Source: Planoprotostelium fungivorum
Lineage: Eukaryota; Evosea; Variosea; Cavosteliida; Cavosteliaceae
Length of the DNA stretch: 64,000 nt
Assembly: GCA_003024175.1 (NCBI GenBank)
Contig: MDYQ01000059.1
Coordinates: 1-64,000 of the forward strand
Direction of reading: 5' to 3'
Shown: positions 1 to 19,724 of the stretch, piece by piece
How the letters are laid out: each line of letters opens with the position of its first letter
How positions within the stretch are numbered: the first letter of the stretch is position 1
Translations under genes and position numbers: made by a program
The notes under the pieces: model-generated
Databases searched by the model: none
Told to the model about the DNA's origin: nothing
The model's input: the letters and a program-made list of their open reading frames with translations, nothing else

Positions 1-423
1 GTCTTAGAGAGAGACATCATCCAGTCCACCGTCATCCAGAACACCCAGCCCATCTACGAGAAGATCGTCGAGGCCCCCTCCGTCTTCAGATCCACCACCA
101 TCGTCCAGGACAGAGGCATCATCGGAGGAGATCTCGCCGCCCTCGAGGCCCAAGGATTCAACTTGGGAGCCGCTGGCAAGAGACTCAGCACTGGCTTCAC
201 TGCCACAGAGAACACTTTTGTCTCCACCTCCACCGTCCCATTAGCCACCACCGGTCTGGCATCTGAGAACCTCGTCACATCCCACGGATTGAAGAGAAGA
301 TCTCTCGTCGAGGCCCTCCCCCAGTCATACGGATACCTCGCTGGACAGAACTTGGACAGCAAGATCGTCCAAGAGGAGTTGGCTCTGAACAACGCCGCCC
401 TGCCCGCCAAGACTGTCCTCTAA
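1..423 (+). CDS. 3' end of an unknown protein (partial)
   Basis: An open frame runs from the window edge to a TAA at 421-423 and gives about 140 residues with no intron. Codon use is strongly C-ending (atc, gtc, ctc, acc), which suggests high expression compared with the neighbours. The sequence is rich in Ile, Val, Thr and Ala, with segments such as DIIQSTVIQNTQPIYEKIVE and VQDRGIIGGDLAALEAQGF. I see no signal peptide, membrane span or known catalytic motif in the visible part, and I do not recognise the family. The start lies outside the window. Confidence 0.6.
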   Translation, partial: VLERDIIQSTVIQNTQPIYEKIVEAPSVFRSTTIVQDRGIIGGDLAALEAQGFNLGAAGKRLSTGFTATENTFVSTSTVPLATTGLASENLVTSHGLKRRSLVEALPQSYGYLAGQNLDSKIVQEELALNNAALPAKTVL

Positions 424-640
424 ATGGAGAGATAGATAAAGAATTTTTATTTATACATGATGCAACGTTCTTCTCAGATGATGTGTTCTAGGGGTGATAG
501 AGGATGGTTGAGTGTCACTGCTGCTCATAAGTCAGTTGTTCGGTGGATTGCATGTTGGGAGCTGTGCGGGTTTCGGAACATTCGTCGGGTTGGTGCCAAA
601 CAGCGAACACATCTTCGAACAACATCTTTCGACAAAAGCC

Positions 641-2619
641 ATGTCTTTCGCGGAAAGTCTACTGGTGAGATCTATACGATAGAACGCCTCGGCTGTCACG
701 ACGATGTGGTTCGAGTCTGATGGTTATGTCAGGACGGTTTCGATCTCTTGAACAAGAGGACCAATGGAGGTCTCAAGTCATGTGGCGAGTTCTGCAACTT
801 CTACAAAAACTTTGCTAAGGTCGAGAAAGAGTATGGACGCGCTCTTGTGAAGTTGGCACAAACGGAGAAGAAAGAATTTCAAAAGGCCAGCTCTAGTTCG
901 AAGGAAGTAGGGTGAGACACCTCGATTCCCTTTGGAGATCTCTATATGTTATTTGTTCCGACGTGTCGGCTCATGTTGACGATCAGGTCAACCTTCTTCG
1001 TTTGGGAGACCATCTTTTCAGAGCTGGAGAAGATTGGCGAGTTTCACAACTCTCTATCCAACAAGATCGAGAACGAGTTATGTCAACAGATCACCAACTA
1101 CATCAAAGAGAAGGAGAAGACAAAGAAGAAGGTGTCACCTCTTTCCATGTTCCATTCGCAGCTCACTCCTCCAGTTGGATAACGATTCGACTAAAATCGT
1201 CAAGGACATGAAGACGCAGATTGAGAACCTAGGCAAGGCCAAACAGAAGTACATCACTCTAACCAAAGAAGCCGAGGTGATTCATCCAGCACATGTCCAC
1301 TTCATTTCCTCATTCTGACTCTCTGCAGACTGTCGAGAAGAGTCTACACGATCCCAGCACGAAGCCCGCCAGCATCCCCAAGATCGAGATGAAACACAAG
1401 CAGGCACTAGAGAAGGCAGACCAGGCCGACAAAGATTACCAGTCTGTCCTCCAATTCACCAACCAGAAACAGACCGAATACTACACCTCCACCATGCCAT
1501 CTCTTCTCAAGGTCCATCATCTTTCCATCTCGGACATCAGACATTTCTTCTCCATCTACAACGCTGTAGATCATCCGCTGATTTTCTCAGGAATTCCAAG
1601 ATTTCGAAGAAGAGAGGATCGGTTACATGAAGTCACAGACAGAGACATGGGCCTCATGGAATGCAGAAGAACCTGTCGTTCTCAACACTATATGTGCCAC
1701 CATCACCAACTCTGCACAGTCCATCACCATTGACACAGACATCAAGGCCTACTGCAGCGAGAACGCCACCGGTATATCGCCCCCCGCCGATATAGAGTAC
1801 GCACCCTTCGAATCTGAAGGTGAGGCGGGAGTGGCTGGTTGTAGATGATGACGTGGCAGGTGCACTCTCACCCAAGGGTAACAAGATGAAGACGGGCTCC
1901 AGCAACAAGAATTTAGGAAAAAAGGTCGATCCAGCATCCAAGGTCTGTCTCGTTGTAGATCGAGCTCTCTCTGACCCTTCAGGAATGGGGATTAGTTCAG
2001 GCTGATGATTTCCTGGGCGACGAAGAGAAGACGAACAAATTGAATGGACAATTGGAGGAGATCGACAAGGCCATCGCGAGTGAGAAGAAGTCAAGGGATG
2101 CATTGGAGAATCTCGTTCGATTCTACGGTAACGACCCTGCGGCAAAGAAGGCAGAAGAGGAGATCACAGATATTGACGGAAAATTGACGAGGTGAGAGAT
2201 CGTCCGTCTACAACGCTCATCCGCGCAGACTGAATTCTGCGCACGCGCTCGTGACGCAGCAGTTGGCGGGATTGGGTGGAGGATCTGCCAACTATTCGAA
2301 CCAACCTGCTTATGGTAGCTCTAACTCTGCTAATGAAGGTTTGCATCATCCATCGATCATCATTGTCATCATGCATGATCATCACATCACACTCTCATCA
2401 CACAAACATCGTTTTAAAGAGGTGATCGTAGGTGCCGCTGCCTCTGGTGTCAGAGCGAGGGCCCTCTACAGCTACTCTGCTGGTGCAGACACAGAGCTGA
2501 GCTTCGATGAGGGAGATGAACTGTTCATCACGAACCGAGACGACGACTCTTGGTGGTATGCTGAGCTGAACGGAAGAGTTGGTTTTGTTCCCAACAACTA
2601 TGTCGAATTGTTGCAATGA
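641..2619 (+). CDS. F-BAR / HR1-like / SH3 membrane-curvature protein (CIP4/Toca-like)
   Basis: Predicted to bind and bend membrane and, through its SH3 domain, recruit actin regulators such as WASP during endocytosis. Exon 1 (641-664) encodes MSFAESLL and splices to DGFDLLNKRTNGGLKSCGEF at 733, the classic F-BAR start. Helical F-BAR exons follow (ELEKIGEFHNSLSNKIENEL, QLDNDSTKIVKDMKTQIENL), then a coiled region near 2010-2190 like an HR1 domain (EEIDKAIASEKKSRDALENL). A Gly/Ser/Asn linker leads to one C-terminal SH3 domain (ALYSYSAGADTELSFDEGDE, then WWYAELNGRVGFVPNNYVEL). The order F-BAR, HR1, SH3 is that of CIP4/FBP17/Toca-1. About nine short introns are present. Three of them (near 1554, 1838 and 1951) carry the CATCTACAACG/CGTTGTAGATG motif. 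The family is secure; some internal junctions are approximate. Confidence 0.85.
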
Positions 2620-2805
2620 ACGTTGTATTCTTAGTGTCTATTCATTTTCATGAAATGGTGTGTGAACTGCGGTGATGTGGAAGATGGGGTGTGATGATCG
2701 GCGAGATAATGAGGTTGTTCACTGACGAAACGAAGACGGCGAATTGAGGAGCAATTGAAAGACATGGATCATGTGACGCTTTACCCTTTACTATTCTATG
2801 TTTCT

Positions 2806-4580
2806 CTACATGATGAGAGCTAATGCGGCAACTACGAGAATCGAGGCAGTGGTGGCCACAGCTGCACCCGTGTTCTGATCTCTGCCGAAAGTGCCAGGCG
2901 CCAGAACGAAAGAGCCGACGGCGTTGGATGTCCTTCCCTGTCCATCGCCCAGTGTGATCTCGGCGGTAGCAAAGGTCTGTCCGGGAGCAACGTTGGTCAG
3001 CTGACCGACAGTGATGGTCTGAGCTCCGTCCACTACAACGACTCCTGCACGAGTGGCTGTTCCGTCTTGGATCACTGTGGTCTCTGTTCTGCCGTTGTTC
3101 CAGGAGATACCGGCGACTTCTACGGCTGTGTCGGTACCTTGTCCGACGATGACAGTCTCTGTGATAGCGGCGATGGGGTTGGCGTTGTTGCCTGAGGGAA
3201 CGACGACAGTGGCTTCGGCAGACCTGTCATCACGTCAGAAGCTGTGTGGATGTACAGAGGGGATGGACTCACTTGGATGCACCGTTGTAGTCGAAAGCGG
3301 CGACAGTCTCAGTGTAAGAGACGCTCTGAGTGAGAGAAGAGCCGACGGGGAAGACAGTGCCGACGATGGTAGAGTCTGCGTTGGAGCCAGTGGGATTGAT
3401 AGCAGAGGTGAAAGAGGTGGTACCAAAGTTATCACCATTACCGTTGTCACTTCCGGTAGCAGTGGCGGTCGGTACGACGACTACGAGAGTGGTGCTGATG
3501 ATCGGCGTGGTAGGCTCTGTAACCACAGAAACGGTGTTGGTGACCGCTGGGATCGTGCTCGTTGCGACGGAATCAGTGAGAGTCGCACTGTCGGTGGGAA
3601 CAGTAACGATGGGGACAGAGACAGAAGCGGAGACGCTTGTGGATGCGATGGATTCAGTGCCGAAAGCTCCAGTGGGGAAGATGGAATCTCCCACTCCATT
3701 GCCCAAGACAGTGAAGCCGATGAGGTTGGTGACGACGTTGCCCAGCTCGGCGGCTTCGTAAGCGGCACCGGAAGCCAAGTTGATGGCCCAGAAGGAAGAG
3801 ACGTATGGCTGGTAGAGGGCGGCGAGACCGAAGAAGCGGCCGTTGCTGGCGGCGAGGGCGAAACCTCCCACGCCGGAGAATTGGTTGCCGAGGCTACCGA
3901 CAGAAACCAACTTGTCACCGGAGATGGTAGAGAGGACGGAGTTGGGTATGGCATCGATGACGTAGAACTGACCGTTGTAGTACGTTAATCCAGCGGGAGA
4001 GGGAGCTTTCAAGAGTGAGTCACACGGCTCGATGAACGATGAGATATGCACTCACTGGTCAGAGTGGAAGAAGCATCGTATGACAGAGCGGGGAGGGTCT
4101 GGCACTGTCCAGAGAAGACGTCAGCGACAAAGTGGTTCGAAGAATTCTCGGCCAGTAGGGTCACGATGTGGAGTTGCGCTGAAGTGGGCTCGAAGGCGAG
4201 AGAGAGAGCGGGGTTGCTATGGATGAGGTCACAGTTGATGGTGGAAGTCTTTGTGGCCTGAGCTGTGGCCACGTTGACGCGGTAGACGTTCTTGTAGTTG
4301 GACACGGCGTAGACGTCAGTGCTGTTGGGGTACTGAGACAGACCGAGGAGAGTTTCACCGGAGGTCAGGCCTTGGATCGTGTTGGAGCTTGGAAGGATGA
4401 GAAACAGCAATGAGGTCGCTGATGCTCTCACCTGTCGACAGTTGCAGGGTTCGTGGCGTAAAAGTTGTAGAGGATGTTAGGGTAGCCTCCGTCGATGCCT
4501 AAGAGGTTGATGGCCGTGTTGCCTGTGGCTGCGGCGCCTACCGTGAGTAGGAAGAGGATTGTTGCGATTTTGGAGGTCAT
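2806..4580 (-). CDS. secreted GPI-anchored surface protein with DUF4394-like domain
   Basis: The start at 4580 begins MTSKIATILFLLTVGAAATG, a clear signal peptide. Exons 1-2 contain LTSGETLLGLSQYPNSTDVY followed by NYKNVYRVNVATAQATK, the pattern of DUF4394 repeats (GLTxGExLLGIDxRP...LYxxxxxxxLYxINPxTG). The middle (about 3650-3990) continues a propeller-like region (GGFALAASNGRFFGLAALYQ). A long Ser/Thr/Val-rich, probably O-glycosylated stalk follows (about 3300-3650). The C-terminus is a short hydrophobic tail (AAVATTASILVVAALALIM), typical of a GPI-anchor signal. Introns lie near 4387-4433, 4010-4055 and 3220-3272. Likely an extracellular or cell-coat protein; the ligand is unknown. Long open frames on the plus strand across this gene are shadows caused by its biased codon use. 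Confidence 0.75.
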
Positions 4581-5623
4581 AGTTCGTGTTGTTCGTGTTC
4601 GTGTGTGTGTGTGTTCTTGTGTTGCATGGCTTCGAATGACTCTCTCCGTCCTTCATTTCGTTCTCACGTGACCTGCCATGTGTGGTGACATTACAAACGC
4701 ATCCAATCGCCCGCAAACCCTGGATGGTGGAGATCTCATCCAATTGGTCAGGTTCGGTGATGGGCGGTTTGGATTTGAAGAGCTCATCTGTCCGTTTGGC
4801 CACCGATGTCCCTCAAGTCGAATAAAAAACGCAAAGAAGACAGAAATGGACGAGATTTCAGCACATAATGGAACGAGGAATGCGTTGAGGTGCATCTATG
4901 AGGTGGGATGGATGCGGCCACAGTGTCGTGTGGTTTGCCCGAGGAACGTAAACAGGTGTGATCTACATCGTTGTTTCTTGGTAATATTCGAATTTTGATC
5001 CATGGATTTGCAATTCCACACGAAAACTTCGAATCGCATCAGTTTCCGAATCACCTTATACAGAGCGCAAGATGTCTGCATTACTTCCAATCATCATCGG
5101 TGACTTGTAAAATCGAGAGATTTCTTCTCATGTTTCTCAGCCCTCCTCGTCGTGAAGCTCATATTCTGGGTGTGTTATGCGGTCTACAGATGCAACCGAG
5201 CGAGTGCACATAGACACGTCATATATATAGGTGACGCACCCCCACATCGTTCTGAAAATGTAACATGAACAATAGACAATCATCAAGCTCCATACGGTTA
5301 TGGCACAAACCATGGACACGCATCCTACCATCACGTCGCTGTTCAACAGACCTCCGTCTCTGCTTACCAATCTGTCCCACGTCAACCGCCGAAGTGCGAA
5401 GACATCGCTTAAAACCCCATTCGACTATATTTATGACTAAACTCTTACGAACCCTCATCATCTCGATGTGAAAATAAATACCTGGTATCGTGCTGACGTT
5501 TGGTGTCTTTTCTCACCTCTCTTCTATGATCACTGATTCCCTCGATTGAGTTTTGTATTCTTAGAGTCGAAAGGTGGGCGATGAATGATCCATGTATTAG
5601 ACGATTTACACCCTCATCATCAT
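4581..5623. other. intergenic region, no gene recognised
   Basis: About 1 kb between the start of the GPI protein and the end of the BROX-like gene, both on the minus strand. Only short unrelated open frames are present on either strand, none with family similarity or clean intron boundaries. A (gt)n stretch near 4590-4618 and a CACGTG at about 4665 lie just upstream of the GPI-protein start and probably belong to its promoter or 5'UTR. I see nothing else to annotate. Confidence 0.5.
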
Positions 5624-7293
5624 CTATTGTATGAGACACGATGAATCGTCTGGTCTGTACACGATCTTCAATTGACTAGGAGGAAAAGGAGTGAAGGGTG
5701 TCGGCTTCACGATAGAGGTGTTCTCTATGGGCGGAAGTGATGTGCCCGGCAGGTTTGAGAAATAAATGTTGTCGTTGTCCTGCGTCAGTCTGTCGTGATG
5801 ATGAGCGGCTGCGAGTGTGTAATATCTCACTTTTCTTCCATTTTTTTCACTTCTTGCAATTGCTGGTTCAGAATGCTGTCCAATGCATCAATGTCTCGAA
5901 GATAAAATGAAACGTATCATGATGTGATTGCATGCATGATGATGAAGACATGAGTGGATGAATAGTTCACCTGCTCAATGTGGCATCCGAAGCGTTGACC
6001 TTCTGTTCTGCTAGACTCTTCGCTGCTCTCATATATTGAATCGATAACCCATAATTCCTGCCTCGATCAGTCACAGATCGTCAGATGCACTTCACCCCTG
6101 AGCGAACTGGTTCTCTCCCAAGAATTGATGCGTCAAGATCTATTCGAATGAGTCTCTACAACGAGCCACTCCTCACCTTCCACAGCATGGACTTGACGGT
6201 GACGAAAGACAACAAGTCCTGCGAGGTAAGATCTACTATCTTTGCCGTCCTCAGTACAGTGGTCACGTGATCGAGTCTCGTGTATATATCTGCAGCCAAT
6301 TTCGCTATCGCGCCGTAAGATACGTTTTTCATCAGACCCTTGACCACTGCAGCTTCTTCAGCCTCGGCCAAGCTCAAGCTGTACGATGGTGAATCGAACG
6401 TGGCGCGTTGTAGATGCTCACGATGATAAAGCCGATAACATGGATGGGCTCGTCTCGGGTAAGATGGCGTCCGGTGGTACCCTCTCCATCGAATTCCTGT
6501 GCACGTCAGAATCGAAATTTCGACGGAATTTCATCATCACCCCAAGTGATCAAAGACTCCGGCTGCCTTTGTCAGTAGGGAGGAGACGGTATTGATCCGT
6601 TTTTCCGCTTCTAAATGAGGTAACTCCGTGATGCCTTTGATCGACTCTGCGGCTTGGTTTCTCATGGCAAGTGCGTAAGCCTGTCGTACTGATGAGAGGA
6701 TTTACGGTGAGCCACAGGATCACACACCATGAGGGTCGAGTTGATCTCCCAGGTGGTGGAGGTAGTGTCGTGTGTGCTGTTGATGAGGTGACGACCGAGA
6801 GGTGCCGTCCATTTGAATTCTGAAGACGTGTCATGACACGTGAGATGATGATTGAATGGAGGAGCTCACTGTTGGTTTGTGGAATTTTGTCTGGGCTTTG
6901 ATTGCCCATCGAGGATAGCTGAGCTTGCAGTGAATTCGTGTGTATTAGATGATGTAATGGACTCACCAGACCGAGGAAATCGGGAAGGTATCTCTCGATC
7001 GCCTGATGCGTTGTCAATCACAAGACCAGACTTGTCATCTCACCGTTACAGTAGACGCAGCGTGTTCTTGGTCGAGAAATATTCTCATTTCTTCTCTCGA
7101 TTTAGAGATCTTGTTGAGTTGATCTGAATTCATTCAGAGACAGAATCGTTAGAGAATCAGGTGTCGCACCCAGAGTTCCTTGGTCTTTCGTGGGAAGGAG
7201 TTGATCGAATGGAAACGGTCTCGTCTTTGGAAGGATGGAGCGATAGACACACATCCATTTTAAAGGGTGACTCCTGCTGGTAGAGGCGTCCAT
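5624..7293 (-). CDS. BRO1-domain protein, BROX-like, with C-terminal CaaX box
   Basis: BRO1 domains bind ESCRT-III CHMP4 tails; BROX proteins are membrane-tethered by C-terminal prenylation. Exons read in order: EEMRIFLDQEHAAST; AIERYLPDFLGL; FKWTAPLG (compare FKWTDTLQG in human BROX); AYALAMRNQAAESIKG; INTVSSLLTKAAGVFDHLG; SLAEAEEAAVVKGLMKNVSY with AIAKLAADIY; NYGLSIQYMRAAKSLAEQKV; and finally DNDNIYFSNLPGTSLPPIEN with IVKPTPFTPFP. The protein ends SSCLIQ-stop, so its last four residues CLIQ form a CaaX box. About nine short introns are present; two (near 6156 and 6406) contain the CGTTGTAGA motif. The extreme N-terminus is uncertain: 7293 is the best ATG I can offer. Family assignment is good; total length is close to human BROX (about 410 aa). 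Confidence 0.75.
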
Positions 7294-7557
7294 CGTGTTG
7301 GTCGATGATGATGTTAAACGTAAATTTGGTGTGAAAGTCGAGACTTCCTCTTCTTTGAAATGACAGCTTACAAGCCTGAATCCTAGGCAAAAAATTCAAA
7401 TAAACAGAGAAACTCAGAAGACTGAATCGAATGGATCTATTGGTTCATGCATTAGTCGCCCAATAGATGATTCCTTCTCTGCTGCTCAGTCAAATTGCAA
7501 ACGGCGTGTGATGTACATAAGTGTTAAAGGATCCACCCTAAAATTAGTAAAAGGTTA

Positions 7558-7644
7558 TGCTCAATGCAGGGATCGAACCTGCGACCCCCGCGTGTCGTGG
7601 GACGTGTATTAGCACGGTGCTCTAACCAACTGAGCTAATCGAGC
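7558..7644 (-). tRNA. tRNA-Ile(AAT) with 13-nt intron
   Basis: Read on the minus strand, it has acceptor stem GCTCGAT/ATTGAGC plus discriminator A, D arm GCTC...GAGC, anticodon stem CCGTG/CGCGG, T arm GCAGG-TTCGATC-CCTGC. The 7-nt anticodon loop CTAATAA forms only if 13 nt (CACGTCCCACGAC) are removed after position 37, the canonical site for nuclear tRNA introns. The mature length is then 74 nt. The anticodon AAT reads Ile. It is identical to the plus-strand copy at 19191-19277. Confidence 0.95.
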
Positions 7645-8000
7645 TTGTGATGCCGTGGGCAAACTCGTGGTAGTTAAATGAATGCTTCTTCGCAATGTTA
7701 GTTTTGGTTATTTGTTTGATGTTTCAAGCTTCCTATCTCCTCACTGATAGCGCTGAACTATGCCGTATGCCTGATCTTGCCAAATTGAAGCACGAGAGTG
7801 TTATTGAGTGTCATCATCATCGGTCGTTGCTCAAAATTGGAAGTCCCAATGAATGACAGGACGTTTGACATTTTCAAGATGAACGGAAGAATTCCGGGAT
7901 CGAAACCCTCATTTCCCCAGAACTGGTCAGCGCATCGTTAAGAGGTGATGCTCTTCTACTCACTCTCAGAACTCACATCATTCAGCTAGAAACCAACAGA
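7645..8000. other. intergenic region with a tRNA-like T-arm fragment
   Basis: Intergenic, between the divergent tRNA-Ile and PGDH genes. Near 7890-7905, minus strand, there is a GGTTTCGATCCC string resembling a pol III B box with one extra T, but no tRNA fold around it. The PGDH promoter is presumably within the last 150 bases. I see no coding exon. Confidence 0.4.
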
Positions 8001-9808
8001 ATGACAGACCTCAGAAGCACACTGGAGAGTTTGACTTCACCCATGTTGGGTGAGCTTCTTATGAGTTTCATCTATGGAGGGAGTCCCTCCTACCATCGCT
8101 TGTTGACCAGGGCTTCTCATTTTCTCCCAACAAGTTCATCACACAATCATTTCTTCTCCATGTTTCGCACAGCAGCTCACAATGATAGGTATCGTTCGCC
8201 ATCCCGTTGGTAGCTCTGAAGAAGCAACCCACTCTTATCCCAAAAATAAGATCAAGATCCTCCTCTTAGAGAACATCCACGCCAAAGCCGTCCATGAATT
8301 CCAACAGGAAGGTTTTGAGGTGACAAGATGCAACTGCATGACGTCATTCACATCGTCTAATCAAATGAAGGTCGAGATTGTCAAGTCGTCCCTCAGTGAG
8401 GAAGAATTGATCAAAAAGATCGCCACCGTTCACGCTCTGGGCATCAGAAGTAAGACGAAGATCACCGATGCCGTGTTAGCCGAAGCCAAGAGACTCTTGT
8501 GCGTCGGATGTTTCTGCATCGGAACCGATCAAGTCGATCTCAGCGCTGCCAACACTCGAGGAGTGAGCCCATCATCGAATCACATCAGATCACATTAGAT
8601 GATGTTGACCGTCTCGCAGGTGCCGGTCTTCAACAGTCCTTTCAGCAACAGTCGTAGTGTGGGTGAGTTCGTGTGTCCTCCACCTCCATCCACTCATCCT
8701 CCCCAGCCGAGCTCATGATCGGCGAGATCATCTCCCTCGCCAGGCGTCTCGGAGACAAGAACATGCAGATGCACGCGGGCAAGTGGGACAAGGTACGTCT
8801 CATCTACAACCCGCCACCTCCTCACCCCTTCAGGTGGCCACCTCTTGCCTCGAAATTCGAGGGAAAACTCTCGGCATTGTCGGATACGGTCACATCGGTT
8901 CACAATTGTCTGTCATGGCTGAATCCATGGGAATGCGTGTTATCTTCTACGACATCGAGAAGATCATGCCTTTAGGTAATGCAAAGTACTGTCACAGCCT
9001 GGAGGAACTCTTACCTCAAGCCGATTTCGTGACGCTCCACGTGCCCAACACGACGTTGACAAATCATCTGATGAACGTCAACACGATCGGTTTGATGAAG
9101 AAGGGGAGCTACCTCATAAATGCTTCGAGGGGGTCCGTGGTGAGTATCTACAACGCGCCCGAGAAGATTTCCCGGAAAATTCTGGGGAAAAGATCGGAAA
9201 GGTGGAGGGAAGCTGATGGTGATAGGTGGATCTAGAGGCACTGAACACTGCTCTACGTGTGGGACATCTGAATGGAGCCGCCATCGATGTGTATCCGGTA
9301 GAACCAGAGGGTAACAACAACAACTGGGTCAACATCTTACAGAACGCACCCAACACCATCTTGACCCCCCACATCGGTGACGATCGATCGATGATGATGC
9401 ATCATCTGAAGAGATGAAGGTGGATCGACGGAGGAGGCTCAATTGGCCATCGGTTTAGAGTTGGCCGACAAGATGATCCGCATGATCAACTCGGGCAGCA
9501 CACAAGGTGCCGTCAATTTCCCCTCAGTCGATCTACCTTACGGCGGCCCCGGCACTCACAGAATCCTCAACATTCACAAGAACCAACCCGGAGTGCTGAG
9601 AGTGAGGACTTTTATTTCGTTTTATTTGTCTGAGCCTCGGCAGAACATCAACAACATCTTGGGAGAGGTGAACGTGCACGGACAGTTCTTAGCCACGAAG
9701 GATGCCATCGGTTACTTGGTGGTGGATGTGGAGTCTCTCGCTTCGATGGAGACAAAGAAGCAGATTGCTTCTCTACCCTCCTCCATTCGAACGAGGATAT
9801 TGTATTGA
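8001..9808 (+). CDS. serA: D-3-phosphoglycerate dehydrogenase (serine biosynthesis)
   Basis: Catalyses NAD-dependent oxidation of 3-phosphoglycerate, the first committed step of serine synthesis. A short exon (8001-8049, MTDLRSTLESLTSPML) splices in frame to GIVRHPVGSSEEATHSYPKN at 8191. Then come KIKILLLENIHAKAV; the substrate-domain motif LCVGCFCIGTDQVDLSAAN; the NAD-binding GKTLGIVGYGHIGSQL; the DFVTLHVPNT region; KKGSYLINASRGSVV; and LNGAAIDVYPVEP. A C-terminal ACT domain (about 9610-9805: ILGEVNVHGQFLATKDAIGY) indicates the regulatory, serine-sensitive form. Seven or so short introns; the one after SRGSVV contains TATCTACAACGCG (9146-9155). An ATG at 8182 in the first intron is an alternative start in the same frame. 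Confidence 0.92.
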
Positions 9809-10342
9809 ACGTCTGCACAGAATAGAATGATCTAGCGTCACTGTGGATATCGTCTTTCATAATTTTCAAAGTTGGGTTCATAAATCGATAGTATGATGTG
9901 ACACAGGCGTGGTGATCAGATGTGATAGTTCTTGTAAGTGTACGTCGCTTGGTCTTATTCGCATACATCTTCCACCAGCATCGATCAACCTCGTAACTCA
10001 GAGGCCTCTACATAATTATTGTATCTCTAACACCGCTTCGGTGATGATCAGATTTGGGCACATGGACTGACGTCAGCAAGATGTAACTCTTTTGGTCTGA
10101 GATATTTTGCCACCTCGGCCGCTGTGTCGCTGTTCACAGAGAGCTCTCCCCCGCCGTCCGAGTTTCACTGAATAAAAGTGGTGCTGACCCTTTTCTTTAC
10201 AAATTTCAGGGAAACACATCACCCATCACGAACCCATTCACGGATAGATAGACGATTCACAATCTATCGAATCAAAACTTAGTCTTGTGAGAATAGAAAC
10301 AACCACACATCGTATTACGCACGATCGAACTGGTGCAGTGTT
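9809..10342. other. intergenic region upstream of the BEACH gene
   Basis: About 530 bases between PGDH and the BEACH protein, both plus strand. No convincing exon. The last 150 bases hold the presumed promoter/5'UTR of the BEACH gene. Confidence 0.4.
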
Positions 10343-19076
<8,734 letters not shown>

Positions 19077-19190
19077 ACTTTTTGTCTCTCTTCAGAATGG
19101 AAGAGAAATGCTTGATGATCTGCAACAGCAATCGCCGTCTGTCGCGCTATTCATACACAAGTACATTGGGCAGGTGCGCCGTCATCACAA

Positions 19191-19277
19191 GCTCGATTAG
19201 CTCAGTTGGTTAGAGCACCGTGCTAATACACGTCCCACGACACGCGGGGGTCGCAGGTTCGATCCCTGCATTGAGCA
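19191..19277 (+). tRNA. tRNA-Ile(AAT) with 13-nt intron
   Basis: Same cloverleaf as the minus-strand copy at 7558-7644: acceptor GCTCGAT/ATTGAGC, anticodon loop CTAATA(A) interrupted after position 37 by 13 nt, T arm GCAGG-TTCGATC-CCTGC. It lies 115 bases after the end of the BEACH gene. A TTTT-containing stretch follows at about 19281-19292, a plausible pol III terminator. Confidence 0.95.
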
Positions 19278-19724
19278 TTTCCTTTTAATTTTTGTCGAAT
19301 ATAGCAAGCCATCTGTGCAGTTAGACCACATGGCTACGCCATGATACTGTTATCCACCATTTAACCGGGTCTCCTCATTTTCTGCTGTTGGTAAACCAAT
19401 GACGGCTCGTAAACATGGAGATGTGTATGCTAACTAAATCTGCATATACACGCTGCGGGTGAATCTCCTGGATTAATCTTCGGTTACTTGGCAGCGAGAT
19501 GACATGACCAATAATTGCGCCCTCTCATCCGGTCGACCAGAGCTTTTTGAACCGCTAGAGGAGAGGACGCCTCTAAAGAAGAGGAGAGGTACACTGTGAA
19601 GACCGGCATTGAACACATTGATGTGTTAGATATGTCATAGTTGCGACTAATCCCCCAAATTTCGAGCCTAGGGGGGAATCAGCGGAACTGACATTCGGTC
19701 TCACTTTTTCGCACGGCAAAGAAC
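19278..19724. other. intergenic region between tRNA-Ile and the histidine kinase
   Basis: No exon recognised. Beyond the T-rich pol III terminator stretch, the sequence is presumably the promoter of the downstream histidine kinase. Nothing repeated or structured stands out. Confidence 0.4.

Noticed and set aside
3053-3988. 311-codon plus-strand open frame opposite the GPI-anchored protein
   Set aside because: It overlaps the well-supported minus-strand exons (signal peptide, DUF4394-like repeats, GPI tail). The open plus frame is a by-product of their Ser/Thr/Val codon bias.
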